DNA from: Chlorokybus atmophyticus
Taxonomy: Eukaryota > Streptophyta > Chlorokybophyceae > Chlorokybales > Chlorokybaceae
NCBI GenBank assembly: GCA_009103225.1
Contig: RHPI01001037.1
Span: 1,135,213 to 1,199,212 of the forward strand
DNA length: 64,000 nt
Direction: 5' to 3'
The translations under genes and the position numbers were made by a program. Below the pieces are notes generated by a model. That model saw nothing but the letters and a program-made list of their open reading frames with translations. It did no database searches and was not told the DNA's origin. Shown here one piece after another: positions 24,629 to 37,156 of the stretch (its first letter is position 1; every line of letters starts with the position of its first letter).

Positions 24629-25870
24629 ATGATGTCCTTGGGTGAAAGAGCGGCCGCCGTCAACTGTCTTGTGAAGCAGGTTAGTATGTTGGACAGCTCG
24701 ATTGCATTGCTACCAAGGCAGTATATGTCGATGTTCAAGCATAACTCGTTCTTTGCACAGCTGTTGCTCAGACTCATGTAGGCACTTTTACTCTCAATTA
24801 GCCACTGGTTCTGAATTTGTTTTGGTGCACAAGCAGCAGCAGTCTGATATTGGGCCATTTGCAGCCGCCTGGTGGAGTTTGTCAGTAGACGTCATCCTTT
24901 AACGGTAAGTATGAACAAACTTGGCTAGAACCGCCGGATGGTGTCTTGCACAAGCTAGGATGTGCCTGCACATAAAACTGGTGTATGATGTACACGCCAC
25001 GTGCTCACGCTGTTTGTGTACACAAAGACAATGTTTGTATGTGTGTGGTACACTACGTTGTATTACACATGGTCTCTGTACAGTCAGTGCATATTGACAG
25101 TATTGTGCTATATGTTGAACATTGCCTGTGTGTACATGGACGGTGTATACATGTGGTGTATCATTTTGTGTTGCTAGTAACTAGCTAAGTCTCGGTTGCT
25201 GGTGCAGGTGCAAAGCTCTCCAGGCCATCCCAGTGCAGGCCGCTGCGGGTAGCGTGCAAGTTTCATGTGCAAAAAGCCAGCTATTGCTCTGTCCCGCTGG
25301 TGGCAAGGAGATCAGGTTCAGGAATTTCATGTTGCGGTTGGCCCATCAGGTGTGCTATGGACAAGCGGCTGTATTTTAAGAACAAACAGAGCAAGAGTTA
25401 ACTTTGTCGTCGTCGTCGTCGTCGTCGGGCCTAAATCACATTGCACAGGTCACTCTGCACACCGGCCTTAGAGATCTTCAATTGTATGTATTTGCGTGGT
25501 GAGTTGATTGTTCTGGATGAAAGGACAACCATTACCAAAGCCAAGCTTCTGCCGCTGCTCGTACGGTTGCAGGACTTGTCTGAGTGAACCATTGCTTGTA
25601 AGCTCCGATCCAGCTCAATAAGTATCTTTAGGTCATCACGTAGTATGCTGTGGGGATGATTATTTGACCTTCTACTGTTGTCCACAGATAGTGGACCCTG
25701 CTGCAGAGCGGCAGGCCAGGCGCTGCTCTGTTTATATATGTCGTCAACAGCGCGAAGCAGTTTTGTGGCCGAATCAACGACTGTAGGTTAGCACTAGGCG
25801 AGCGCATTGCATTGGAGGTTGTCAACAACGCAAGGAGCTGCATGAGCAGGTTTATGGCGATGTCAACCAT
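24629..25870 (+). pseudogene. Decayed condensin CAP-G-like fragment
   Basis: Splice-consistent pieces 24629-24777, 24865-24904, 25239-25351 and 25449-25587 encode a HEAT-repeat-like stretch with KEIRFRNFMLRLAHQ and LLPLLVRLQDLSE. These sit in the same order as the conserved KxxRFR...RLQD segments of the condensin subunit CAP-G. After a stop at 25585-25587, further CAP-G-like segments appear at 25688-25714 (VDPAAERQA) and then in another frame at 25710-25845 (ALFIYVVNSAKQFCGRINDC, then a stretch ending ALEVV). The stop and frame change suggest a broken, N-terminal-only copy. Identity rests on motif order, not on a database match. A diverged but functional gene with other splice sites, or a sequencing error, is possible. 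Confidence 0.4.
25406..25428. repeat. (TCG)n microsatellite
   Basis: About seven perfect GTC/TCG units lie in a non-coding stretch of the CAP-G-like pseudogene. Confidence 0.9.
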
Positions 25871-27230
25871 GACATTCTTGGCGATGGTGCTCACTTGCTT
25901 GATGTGTTACCGTCACCAAACATGGTAACTCACTGAACCTGCCAGCGGAGATTGGCCAACCATGGTAGGCGCACAGTAAGTGGTTGGTTGGAGCGGGCAT
26001 GGAGTTTGGAGACGGGAGCAGCTGCATCAAGAGATCAGCGGTGGGGTCATCGCTGCATCGGCAACAATGTAAAGAATCGTAAACTTGGTCATCATGCACC
26101 ACTTGTTGTTGATGAAAATTGCGTCATCCAAGGATTGATCATAGGCAATTTGGCCCACTTGTTTGAGAAGGCCTCGATTTGTGGCGCCTGCTTTCACCAT
26201 TGCAGCCAGTGCAGGTCATCGTGGTCAGTCCTTGGACACAAAGTCACAGTGCATGGCTATGCTCAACTGCCATGAAGCATCCCGTGCCATGCATTCCTTG
26301 ACATAACACGCTTACTTTTCCTTATATCTGGATACACTTAGGTTCGTCACGCATGTCTTAGCACTGCTGAGTTGAGCAGTTACATCTGCCTGTGCCTATG
26401 CGGCATTGAGCAAACACAAACATTGAACTGAAGTCAACAATCAAATATGGTATGTTGTGTTTACGTTGAGAGTGTATAGATAATGCGGAATACAATAGCC
26501 CATGCATAGCATCAAGCCTAGGTATCACCACAGCAGCACACAGCAAGCCATCAACGCGACGTTCCGCATTGCATGTGCAATTGAACACCGGGCTATTCAG
26601 CTCCTTGACCTAGCTCACTACCTGTAGCATCCCACTGGTCATGCAAGCATGCAATTCACGCATAAGCATCTGCCCACAGGGGCTGCTGTGCGCACGTGGA
26701 GTGGCGACAGTTGTGTATGGTAAAAGAGTTGCCAACTCTTTTACCCTACACACCATTGATTCTCAACAGTGTGGCATACTGTTGACAACCAATGCTGACT
26801 TCACAGTGATCATCCCATCAAGACTGCACCATGCACTACATGGACTGTCCGGCGCGAAAGTGTTGTTGTTGCTTACATGAAAAGGGTTCATTTATGTTGC
26901 ACAGCGACTTCTCGAACACTGTTCGCTAAATACGCGTCCTGCATTATGGGACGCGGCTCGAACGGCTATGACGGTACCTGTGAATTCTCGCAGTGGTGAA
27001 TGGGTCGGGGGAACTGGATTGGTTCCGCGCTTCTTCAGACTTCAGGCTTGGGACAGGGTTGAAGCCTGGTAGCGGCCTGCTGTGTAGGCCCACAACAGGC
27101 CGTCTGTGGGCCTACTGCGGCGGCGGCGGCGGCGGCGCTGCTCCTCCGTCTTGCTGGTTGCGGCAATGGCTATTTTTCTCGCCGAAATAGAGTAGTTGTG
27201 TACTTGTTGGTGGTTGATTAGTACGTAGCA
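25871..27230. other. Intergenic region upstream of the SMP-C2 gene
   Basis: Only short ORFs without recognisable domains were found. It contains the near-perfect palindrome at 26719-26745 and a (CGG)n patch at about 27115-27136. Confidence 0.5.
26719..26745. repeat. Near-perfect palindrome (13-bp arms, 1-base centre)
   Basis: The arms GGTAAAAGAGTTG and CAACTCTTTTACC are exactly complementary around a single central C. No T-tract or gene end lies beside it. Confidence 0.9.
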
Positions 27231-30200
27231 ATGACACTAGCACAAAGCAAGTGCCTTCTTTCACAAGCCATCTTCTCTTGCCACACACGCAAACTCGCAC
27301 ACACGCACACACGCAAACGCCCAAAGCTTGCCCGGAAATCGGCGCCAGCTGTCGTTGCTGCCGCCACCGGTGCAGCGTGGCCTGTGACATGGCCGATTAC
27401 ATGGCCCGCAGCTGCACCATGGGCCGGTGCGCCCCAGAAGACGGTGCTCCGGCTTTGGAAGCAGGCCTCGCTGCTAACGGCTGCGTTGTCGCCGTCCGCA
27501 AGGTGCTACGCTGTGAGTTGTATGCCCTCCATGGTCTTGCATGCTTTCTTGCATGTTGTTGGCCTGCATTGCGCTTAACCAGCTATGACGGCAACATCTT
27601 GTGCTGCAATATACCCATGCATGCCGTTCAGTCGGTGTGCTTACACGCAGAGAATGTCCAGTTAGGTGTTGTCAGCGAGGTCATAGCCGTGCCTTACGTG
27701 TGCGGTGTGCTAGCAGTCTGTACATAAGCGCTGTCTGTTGTCGCATCCAACAGCATCTACACACAGCATTGTCTTGCTGGGTGTCTCGCTGTCAACAGTA
27801 TTCGGCAACATGTACATAAAACCATTTACGTTTATCCTCCAGATTTGTACATCAGTCAGTGCATGCATTGCTGTTGTCTGCACTTCTTAATATGCATGTC
27901 GAAAGTCAGGTGGTACATATGTCGCACGGTATCAAGTTGCAATCTACATGCTGTCACAGTGGTAGTCACGATGTCATATCAGGGCTTGCCTGGCAATTCA
28001 GGTCTGTGCTATGCATGCCACATTGTTGTGTCCTGATTGCATGTTGCAATGCAGGGAGTTGCTGTGGGCTGGCCTTGGTGCAACCGCTGCTCTGTGCATT
28101 GCAGCGCTGTTGAGATGGGTGATGTCTCGCTATGACGACGAGCCAATGCCCCCCGCATTGTACAATGACATGGGCCTCAGGCGCAGTGTCTCTTCTGCTG
28201 GTGCACCGCCATATTTGAGGAATGGTCGTGCGCTGATATCGTTGCCGCCTTCCGCAGTTCATGAAGAGAGTGAGAGCGTCGAATGGGTCAACATGGTGCT
28301 GCGGAAGGTAGGTATGCCAGTTCTTCTATCGTAAGCAGTGCATCTTATGCCTCCATAGCATGCACTGTCAATGGGTAACCATTAGGAGCTGTTGCCACAT
28401 AGAGTAACTGCTGTTCTGTATTGGGTTTGTTGGAACACGACTTAAGTCCTCATCGCATCCCCAAAGTTACAAAGCGCGTGTTGTGCATAGGTGTGGTATG
28501 TTTATCAAAGAAACTTGGAGCGATGGCTTGTGGACATCTTGCAGCCGGCTATTGATTCCCTAAGCACTCCAGCCTACGTGCGCCGCGTGGTCATAGCGGG
28601 ATTCACACTTGCTGCAGAGAGCGCTACCTTTCGCAACATGCAGCGCAAATCCAGCCGCCAAGCAAATGACCTGCAGTACGTTCTGGTGCATGACTAACAG
28701 CAACATGACACGCAATATCTAGGCAGGCAGGCGCAACTGAGTTGCGTCAACTGCAGGTACCATCTTGATCTGCGGTACACCGGAGGTGCAAAGGCATCTG
28801 TCACAGTCAAGTTGGCCCACCCCAAGTTGAAGGCTTTGCATGGGGACATACCAATTGACGTCTACGATCTGGATGTGGACGCTCAGGTACTGTTATTGCC
28901 CAACATAAACAGGCCAGGCAAGAGCATGTGCACTGTTGCAGCTGCAAGTATCAAGCCAGGAGTTGATTGGAGGCTTTAGTCAATGGGATGCGTGTACTAG
29001 TGCGTAGAGTAATGCTTGATGTAATCGTTTTAGTTGACATGATATTGTATTTTTACAGCTGTGGGTTAGACTGCGCCTCTCTCCAGTATCACCTTGGGTA
29101 TCCAATGTAAGTCTTGCATTCGTGTCACCACCCAAGATAAGCATCAAGCTTGCGCCATTCGGCCGAGTCAACCTGATGTCCATCCCATTCATCTCGAGGT
29201 GAGCTACTTGCCACCTCCAGTGCAAGCATGGCATGTTCCTGGCTGACTTGTACACCATTGTTGACAGTTTTCTCTCGAAGTTGTTGACGGAAGACCTGCC
29301 GGCCATGTTCATTTTTCCTAAGTGCATTCGATTTGACATCAAGCCCACAGAATCTGCTGTTGCAGCTGCCATGGTTGCGAATGGAGGCAAGCAGCTCAGT
29401 GCCATGCCACCTCCAGCACATGACTCTTTTGTTGGAGAGCTGTCTGTCACCCTGCGAGAGGCGCGCGGTCTCCCAACCGTGCGTTTTCTCAGTAAGTTCC
29501 CTAGTAGTATGTTGTACTACATGGCGACATGGCGACATGACCAATGCGGTTTGCTGCAAAGCTTGTGACATTCTGCCATGCTGCTTGCTGACCCGCCAGT
29601 CTGCAGGATGGGGCCGCAGTGATCCTTACTGCGTTTTGTCGCTGGGCACGCAAGTGCGCCAAAGCAAGCGCAACACGGATACTTCGTTCGTGCCAGCAAA
29701 CTCTTCCTCTGCAGTCTGGAACCAAAGCTTCAGTTTCTTGGTGGAGGACCCACGTGAACAAATGCTGACCATTCGCATCCGCGACGCCGCTTCTCTTAAT
29801 CTGAACATTGGCTTTTTAGAGGTAAGACATGCCCTCTTCCCGCAAGTGTGTGCCGTTGTTTATTGGTTGGGCTTGTTGTTACAAGTATACATTGGCAGGT
29901 TGAAATCAAGGACTTGGAAGAAGGCGTGGTGGCAGACATGTGGTTCCCCCTCCAAAAGAAGCTTCCTTCCGGTCAGGCTGTTTTGACAAAAGGTCAGGTC
30001 AGGCTAGAGCTGGAGTACAAGTCTTTCGTGGAGGAAGCGCCGCAGACGCCGGTTGCTGAGGAGTTGACTGATGAGCTCGGGAGGTCTGCTGTCGACGCCA
30101 GGGACCGGAAGAAGTCGGAAGAAGCTGATGCCGTGGAGGAGCTTGCGCAAGTACACGGCGATGCGATGGCAGAAGACTTGGTGGGCGCATTGTCGGACGA

Positions 30201-30913
30201 TATAAAGGAGGTTGCGGAAGCCAGCGATGCAGCGGATAGTGCTGCCAGTGCCACGCGTGAGAGTGCTGATGAGTTGCAGGAGATGGCCGATGTTGCAGAC
30301 GATGGTGTACAGAAAGCAATGAGCGCGACCACTGCTACCAGTGCTGCCACCAATGGTACCACCATTGCTGCTACCACCAGCAAAGGTGCCATTGATCGTT
30401 CGAGACCAACAGAACGCACCCCGGCCACACTGACAGAAAGCCCCACGCATGGCACCGATCTCACCTTACACGACGTTGGTGACGAATTGAAGGGTCTGGA
30501 GCAAGGGGCGAAAGGCTCACTCGTAATGGATGCACCTAACACTGGTAGTAGTAGTAGTAGTAGTAGTAGTAGTGCCAAACAGGTGAAAGAGCAGGAGAAA
30601 GAAAAGAATGTCGTTGTGGTCGCTATCGAGCTGAAAGATCCTGAACCAAAAGAGCCTGAACCGAAAGAGGTCCTACTATCTAGCTCTTCACGCATTGTTG
30701 ATGAGCCCACTGAGCTTGTGACTCAGGAGAGCCACAGGTTGCTTCCCATCAAACTAACAAAAGGTATGTGTCTGTGCAGAACTTTATGTCAGTGCAACAT
30801 GGTGTGCGGAGAACCGACTCTACTGGTTCGCAGAGTTGATGATGTACGCCGGGCTAGTTTGGATCGCAAGCGGGCTGCTGGTTGCATTGGCTTGGGAGCG
30901 CATATTGAGGTAG
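27231..30913 (+). CDS. SMP-C2 lipid-transfer protein (synaptotagmin-like) with N- and C-terminal membrane segments
   Basis: SMP-domain proteins such as extended synaptotagmins and plant SYT/NTMC2 tether the ER to other membranes and move lipids. Exons: 27231-27502, 28055-28307, 28491-28675, 28757-28886, 29059-29198, 29268-29491, 29607-29821, 29899-30763 and 30834-30913, for 787 residues. A first transmembrane helix is at about 92-114 (ELLWAGLGATAALCIAALL). The SMP domain (about 163-350) starts SVEWVNMVLRK and includes FVSPPKISIKLAPFG. A C2 domain (about 380-520; WGRSDPYCVLSLG) retains the SDPY Asp but lacks the usual first loop-1 Asp. An acidic, Ala/Ser-rich linker with a nine-Ser run follows. 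The last exon encodes a second hydrophobic helix (LMMYAGLVWIASGLLVALAW) ending at TAG 30911-30913. The exon 1 start is the least certain part. Confidence 0.85.
30547..30573. repeat. (AGT)n run encoding polyserine
   Basis: About nine AGT/TAG units lie inside the linker of the SMP-C2 protein and encode consecutive serines. Confidence 0.9.
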
Positions 30914-33903
30914 TAGTGCGACAGGCGACAGCCTAGGTCAGTTGCGGTCGCTGCAGTATGGGTGAACACTGTAAGTAATCACACTAGGTAGAGCCACTTT
31001 AACGTAGCACCTAGTTTATAACCACCACCATGGTGGGTTGTACCTAGCAATACATGGCAGTTGGGTTTCTGTTCGCAAGTGCTGAAGAAGGCCTGCACTC
31101 GTTGGTATAGCAATGCGCGCAATCGCCTATTTTGTGTGAAATGCAAGCAGGCCAGTCTCTCTGCAAGATCAACAATTAGGAATAGTCCCCTACGGGTACG
31201 TGGCTCAGCAAGGCATCTTTTGATCAGCAGCAACAACCATAACCTCTATGCGGGTATGGACACTTAGCTACGCTCATGATAAGAGTTTCAAGGTGCATCT
31301 TCAATGGGGAGGATGCTTGTATGCACAATCAAGACGGACGATAACTTATGGTGTGCGATTGTAAAAACATATAGCATGCATATGGTATAGCAGTCGGGGC
31401 CATTAGCACAAGTAGCACACAAGACCAACCATGCGTATCCATGTCATAAGTAAGGAGGCTGTATACAAGGCTGTGGCTTTAAAGTTGTCGAGGGATGGTT
31501 GACTACCGGCTAGGGCTAGAAGGCATGTTGCACTGCACGGCTTTATGCAAATCTTGTTTATAAAGACTTGATGGCTTTTGCTCACACTGGAACTATCAGC
31601 CAGTAATGATGAAGTGTTTGTTGCATCGCCGAGCAACACACACACTGCAGAGGCACACAATCAACCCCAATTTGTTGCGTTAGCACACCACACAAGTCGG
31701 CATACTTATAAACGGGGTACATTAACTTTTCAATGATGCAATCAGGCACAGCTATGATGGTACCACGCAATCAATGCTTACAACCATGCATTAATACTCA
31801 CAATTCACATCTGCACGCATACATCACCCTCAAGCAACGTTTTAAAACACATGCCATATTGTACCCGGCTGTGTGCGTATAATTGACACGCTTCAAGCTC
31901 ACGCGACACGTTGAAGCATGTGTCTTATTCAACGCAAAGAAACTCCATGATAAGTCACCCACCTCTGCATCCACGTTCACCTCTGCACCCTCCACCACTC
32001 CAACAACACAATATAAACAATTTTCTAACCAATGGGCGATGTGTTGGACCTGCTGGTGGTACTACTGTATGGTCGTTGGTGTTGCACCCGTGTAGTGAAG
32101 GGTGTGGTTGCCTCTGCGCACCTGTAGCAAGAAGCACCTGATGAGAGCACATGTAGCAGAGTCACATGCGTGCATGCGTGCATGATGTGCGGCCCTCTCA
32201 CCATTCGTAATTATGTGCTGTGCTCACATGAGTTGGCTCAATGACACGACGCTGAGTTCTCAAATTGATCCTTCTTACCTGCTGTTACGGCTTACCATAC
32301 GTTGCTTAAAGCCTCACCTTGCGCCAGCAATCATTCTGCATGCAGTGCACAACAAAACCCTTTCTCCCTTTACCACATTGTCACAACTTGCAACGTTTGC
32401 AAGAACGGTAAAACGTGTCAGACACGGGTTGCTTCCTTTCTTTTCATGCCCGACTGCGGCAACTTTTGCGTCACTACCACACTTGCATTGACAAAAACAC
32501 GCAATACGCTTATTGCGAAGCAAAGGCCACTAGCTCTAAAAATGCGTCATGCAACATTACAAACATGGCTGGTTGACCAATGCAACGAGGAGCATAATGT
32601 ACGTAATGACAACACAAATGTGCCTCACCAAGATGGCGGGCTGTCATTGTCAGATGACTGGTCATTTGGTCCATGCGGACTGCGTGCAGCACGTTGAGCG
32701 CAAGGAAACATATGGCGTTGAACCGGGCATGGCATGTCGCGCAAATAAAAAGGGATACTTTTGATGCAACGTCAAATGAGCTTGTTATCATTTTCAACTC
32801 ATTTCATAATTTATTGTAAACTTTGAGGCTTCCTACAGCTATTGAGTTATAACCGCATTACCTCCCGCGTATGCTAGCACGGTATGGTCCCCTGGTGCGC
32901 TTGGGCAAGAAAAAGCGACCATATTATAGGGGGTTTGAAAGGCCTGAACTCCCACATGAGCGAGGAGAAAAGGGGGTTGAGGGGGGTCCTTAGGTCGTAA
33001 GCGTTTTCGGCCGTTGTGTGTAAGTACTGGGCAGGCAGCTGCATGTCGACGATCGGCTTATTACCATCATCGGATCGTACCGGCGGCCCTCTTTGCCCAG
33101 CCAACTCTGACGCCATGCCCAACTCGGTTGGGTTGTTAATAAGCCGTATGTATGAGTGTACCATGCTTTGTGTACATACTCCATGCAACCACAATCTGCG
33201 GCAAAGTCGCAGGAGACAACCAGCATGCGCTCAGCTAGTAACAGTGTTAAGAGCAGCGGTCAAGTGAGCTGCGTATGGGACTCAACGTAGCACGGATGAG
33301 GCGGTTCATAACCCGCTGCTACCCTAAAAAACCCAATTATAGAGGCGCAAGTGGACATGTGCTTAACAACATCCTGGCAGGATGAGGCAAAGCCATTCAC
33401 AGCAGCAGTAGATCGCAGGTTAACAGCATCGAAAGGCAAACAACTCAATACAACCAGAAAGAACCCAAGCCTCTTGTTGGCGGGCTTATTCCAGCACTCA
33501 CCTGCTGTCGCCTTGCAAGGATGGACTTGGCGACAGCAACTGGGCCCGTGTTCGTTCTGTCTTCCTCCAGCTGGTCATGCAACATCAACTCACGCCATGC
33601 ACAGCTGTGAGCACAGTTGGTATTTGTGGAAGCAGCTGCTAGGATCCGCTATGTCCGTCCCCCAGCTGATTGCATGCTGTGAGTTTGCATGATTGGCAAC
33701 CATGGGCACGCGCACGCACGCACATATGCATTACATGGTGTGAACCTGCTTGCTATGCAGTCTGCCAGTGATATTTTTGATGTTAGCTGACTGAGCCAGC
33801 CTTATTGTCTGTCAATGCTGCTAGCGCTTAGCTGATAGGTACGCCTGACAATGATGTAGACAAAGCACTCTTGAAAGTAAGTTCCTTGTATAGAGTTCTA
33901 CAA
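30914..33903. other. Convergent intergenic region without recognisable genes
   Basis: Nearly 3 kb lie between the ends of the SMP-C2 gene (+) and the TMEM19 gene (-). The longest ORFs (131 codons at 32302 and 113 at 33351, both +) have no domain, no biased composition and no splice-consistent partners. Confidence 0.5.
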
Positions 33904-35227
33904 TCAGAACAGCACAAGCGCCAGAGCAGCAGCAAGCACAGCAGTGAAGAGAGCTGCCAAAAGGTTAACCACATCATTGCTGAGGATGTCGCTGCCCGAT
34001 TCTCGCAACACTGTTGGACCAGGCTTGTTTACCACCTGATCAATGCACAGCGTGTCAACACCCGTGAGCTAGAAACAGTCTATATGCATGCCTGCACACA
34101 CCATCCACACACCCCGCACACCTTGCCTACATCCACACCTACCCTCTTGCGCACTTGGCAGTAGCCGCTGTACTGTAAGGTGGCGCCGAGGATAGAGTCT
34201 GTGAGGGATCCTATGGCTCCCAGCAGTGTGGTCAGCGGCACAACGCGCCACTGATGAGCAGGGTAATTGTGTTGATGCTGACTGTGAGCCATGAAGTGGT
34301 GCGACAGCAGCCAATGCAAGTAGTACGTGCAACCAATGAAGAGCCCTCCAGCTGCAGACGCCATCAAGCCCCGTGGTGTCACGCCACCATTGGTACCCGT
34401 GCGAACCTTCTGCACTGCGCATAGAAGTACTGGCATCTTTATGCGCTAAATGCAAGATCAGTCTACGCGACCGCTGTGCAAGACTCTGCGATGCGCTACA
34501 TACTGCTTTGTCGTGTAATGATCAAGGCAACAGTGTCAGAAACAAGTGAGCTTCATGTTGCAACGTAAGCGTACACATTGGTGGGTAACAAGCATGCACC
34601 TTGAGGTTGGTGACGAGTCTGGGTTGCTGCTCGCTGAGAACGCCCAGCTCAGACGCCCACGTGTCGGCGCAGCAGCAAGCAAAGTACCCCACAAATGCCG
34701 CGAGCAGGGCCGTCGCTGCCGGATCAAACTTGGCATCAAACACAACCTCCCCTCCATCCCAGCCTCTCATCAATGTCGCTGCCGCCGCGCATAATGTTGC
34801 CGGCAAGGAGTTTGCACACACCTGAACCCTGCAGACGTACTTTCGCTCACAGACTTGATGACAGCCAACTCCTTACATGATAGCAACCAACAAGTACCAG
34901 TTGCGCTGTCCTCCTTCCTTGAAGTCTGCTTCAACGGCGTGTTTGACAGCCGCCCCATACTTCGTCAAGCGTGATGAGCTATAGTAGAAGGCAAAGAGCA
35001 CGAGGAAGTATCGCATGCCGCACGCCTATTTACAACAGGTCAGTGACACTGACTGATTCACATCAATTGAAACTTAACAAATGAGCGCTCACCATTGTGA
35101 CGAAGCCGATGAGCATTGCTGCGGCTGCTCCGGAAGGTGAAAGGGAGCGTTTTCGCAGGCCATGTGAGCCGAGCAAACCCGCGGTGGCAGCGCATAACCC
35201 CAGCCATGATGCATTTGACACCAACAT
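33904..35227 (-). CDS. TMEM19: TMEM19/DUF92 family integral membrane protein
   Basis: Minus-strand exons 35227-35093, 35025-34898, 34828-34600, 34409-34155 and 34035-33904 join in phase to give 292 residues. Family hallmarks appear in order: SLSPSGAAAAMLIGF, YSSSRLTKYGAAVK, EGGQRNWVQV, CCADTWASELG, GTNGGVTPRG, GSLTDSILGATLQYSG and a C-terminal SNDVVNLLAAL. Several hydrophobic helices are visible. The WVQV junction decides the acceptor of exon 3 (AG at 34830-34829). TMEM19 itself has no settled role. The related plant and cyanobacterial DUF92 protein VTE6 is a plastid phytyl-phosphate kinase in tocopherol synthesis. No transit peptide is obvious here, so an ER/secretory TMEM19 is more likely than VTE6. 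It is divergent from COX19. Confidence 0.88.
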
Positions 35228-35999
35228 GCTTGTGTTCCACTGTGCCGGCCTATATAGTAGGTGTATGCTTATCACGTTCTGCTTGAGCCAGCACTGAGTT
35301 GCTGAACATGCTGATGGACATGCTTTAGACAATCATGTCAGTATAGTTGAGCTGTCTGCGGTGCTGGTTGATGAAGTCGTTGATGTGCTACAAGACCACG
35401 TGTGTTATGTAATTGCGGAAAATACACTGCGCAACATATTCACTCTCACAAGGAGGTCAAAAAGCACTTATGTGGCGCATGCGCTTAATCGCGGATGATT
35501 GCGTTGACGCGATAGCTGAGAAAGCACATGATCATGCTGACTTGCAACTGCAATTGGGTGCAGTTGCACTTCAGCATGCTATGTGGCCTTGTTCATGGTT
35601 TGAGCAGCAAGCTCAGCAAACGCCTGTTTCAAGCAACTTGGTTATGCAGCAACATTCGGGACAAGAATACCTACCAATTCACTATGTTGGTAAGGCAAGC
35701 TCCTGGCTGGTACGACGCTCCACGTCACAGCTTGACCAGCATGGGAGTTGGTAGGAAAAGGCTGCTCCAACGCCACCACCTCCACTCGTTCCTCCTGCGC
35801 CCGTGTCCTCTAACCCCTCCACCTCTGGCAGGGTCCTACTCCTTTCCCTACTCCTACTCCGCCGCCGCCGCAGCAGCAGCCGTCGTGGCCTATCACCCGC
35901 AGCTTACGTGCATGCCACAGTGGTTGTTTTTTTGTTGGCTTGGGCTCTGATAGCAGCGTGGCGGAAGCGGAGGCGGTGTGCCTGACGAGGCAGTGGGGG
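35228..35999. promoter_or_regulatory. Shared upstream region of TMEM19 (-) and COX19 (+)
   Basis: About 770 bases lie between two divergent starts. ORFs here are short and the 3' half is Cys/Leu/Pro-biased by CTC/CCG-rich sequence. It probably holds both promoters. Confidence 0.4.
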
Positions 36000-37156
36000 A
36001 TGGCGGCTGGAGGGGCGTTCGGGGGTTCGCGGGGCTTGCAGCCGCAGGCGCCGGAGAAGGGCGTCTTCCCGCTCGACCACTTCGCCGAGTGCAAGAAGGT
36101 CCGTGCATGTCTGGCGCAAGGCTGTTGCCGTTTACACCACTCCAGCTTGCGCCATGCCACTTCACCGGTGTTGCCAGTTCAGAGCTGTATGCTGCAGCAT
36201 CCGCTAGGCCTACGTTCTGCTTGTAGTCGTTCAAGTGTTGTCCAAAGCCTGTAAACGCTATAACAGCGGTGCAAACACCACACGTCAACTATTGCAAGGA
36301 TAATAGGCGTGAATTGGCGTGTATGAGCACATTTCCCAGGCAGGACAGCTTGTGCAGTGAAGCGAGTTTGTGCACTGCCACTGCGCAGATTGTGTAGCAC
36401 CAGCAAGTCCCTGACACTCTACTGGAAGATGTCCAAGGGTAAGCTCATGTTCACACAGTGGGAGGCTACAAAGTACGCTGTCTGCACCCGTTCAACAAGC
36501 ATCTTTTTGATATTTGCGCTCACCGCGCACAGTGACGTTTGTCAAGTTTAGAAAACAACTCTCACATCAGTTGAAGAGTTTGCGAACAGCTGCGATAGTG
36601 CATAGCCTTACTGACCACTAGTAGCGCGTCATTGTTCTGCTATAGTGCATGCTTTCATGCTGGTTGGCGGGGTGGCCAATTTCGCCGTGCACAACATGTT
36701 ATGTTCCAACGCTGTCAACCTTGTATCCGCTTGCATCCGGTGAGGCCGATTTTCCCCGCCTCAACACATCTCTTCTCATCGAGGGTGCTATTGTTCCCTT
36801 TGCTGACACTCACAAGCGCAGTGCAGGAGATGACCGAGTACATGGAGTGCCTGCGCACGAACCAGGGCGCCAGCCAGAAGTGCAGGGATCTGTCAAAGTT
36901 ATACCTGCAGTGCCGCATGGACAGGTGACACACGAGGAGCCTTCAGTTAAGACTCTATTGTTTGTTGCTGTTTGTCACAAACTTCAATGTGATTAGGAAC
37001 CTTATGGCGAGGCAAGATCTTGCCGACTTAGGCTTCAGAGAGCAGGCGAAAGGGGTTGAGGAGGAAGATTTGCAGTCTGGCGTGGCGCGGCGGCGCGCGC
37101 AGGGCGGTTTTGTGGCGGGCGTGCGGCGGAAGAAACCAGGGGGAGAAGACACGTGA
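36000..37156 (+). CDS. COX19: COX19, cytochrome c oxidase assembly factor
   Basis: COX19 is a small twin-CX9C protein of the mitochondrial intermembrane space needed for copper delivery to cytochrome c oxidase. Exons 36000-36098, 36827-36924 and 36997-37156 give 118 residues. The start ATG at 36000 opens MAAGGAFGGSRGLQPQAPEKG, leading into the family motif PLDHFAECKK. The two CX9C pairs are complete: C-KKEMTEYME-C spans the first splice junction and C-RDLSKLYLQ-C follows. NLMARQDLADLGF is the conserved tail of the family. A basic, Gly/Arg-rich extension of about 35 residues ends the protein and is not typical. Intron 1 is long (728 bases). Confidence 0.93.

Noticed and set aside
29107-29112. 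GTAAGT after AAT as a splice donor in the SMP-C2 gene
   Set aside because: The frame continues through it into FVSPPKISIKLAPFG, which is conserved SMP sequence, so it is coding.
29994-30710. 238-codon minus-strand ORF rich in Ser and Ala
   Set aside because: Shadow of the acidic Ala/Ser linker of the SMP-C2 protein.
33351-33692. 113-codon plus-strand ORF
   Set aside because: No domain, ordinary composition for random sequence, and no splice-consistent neighbours.
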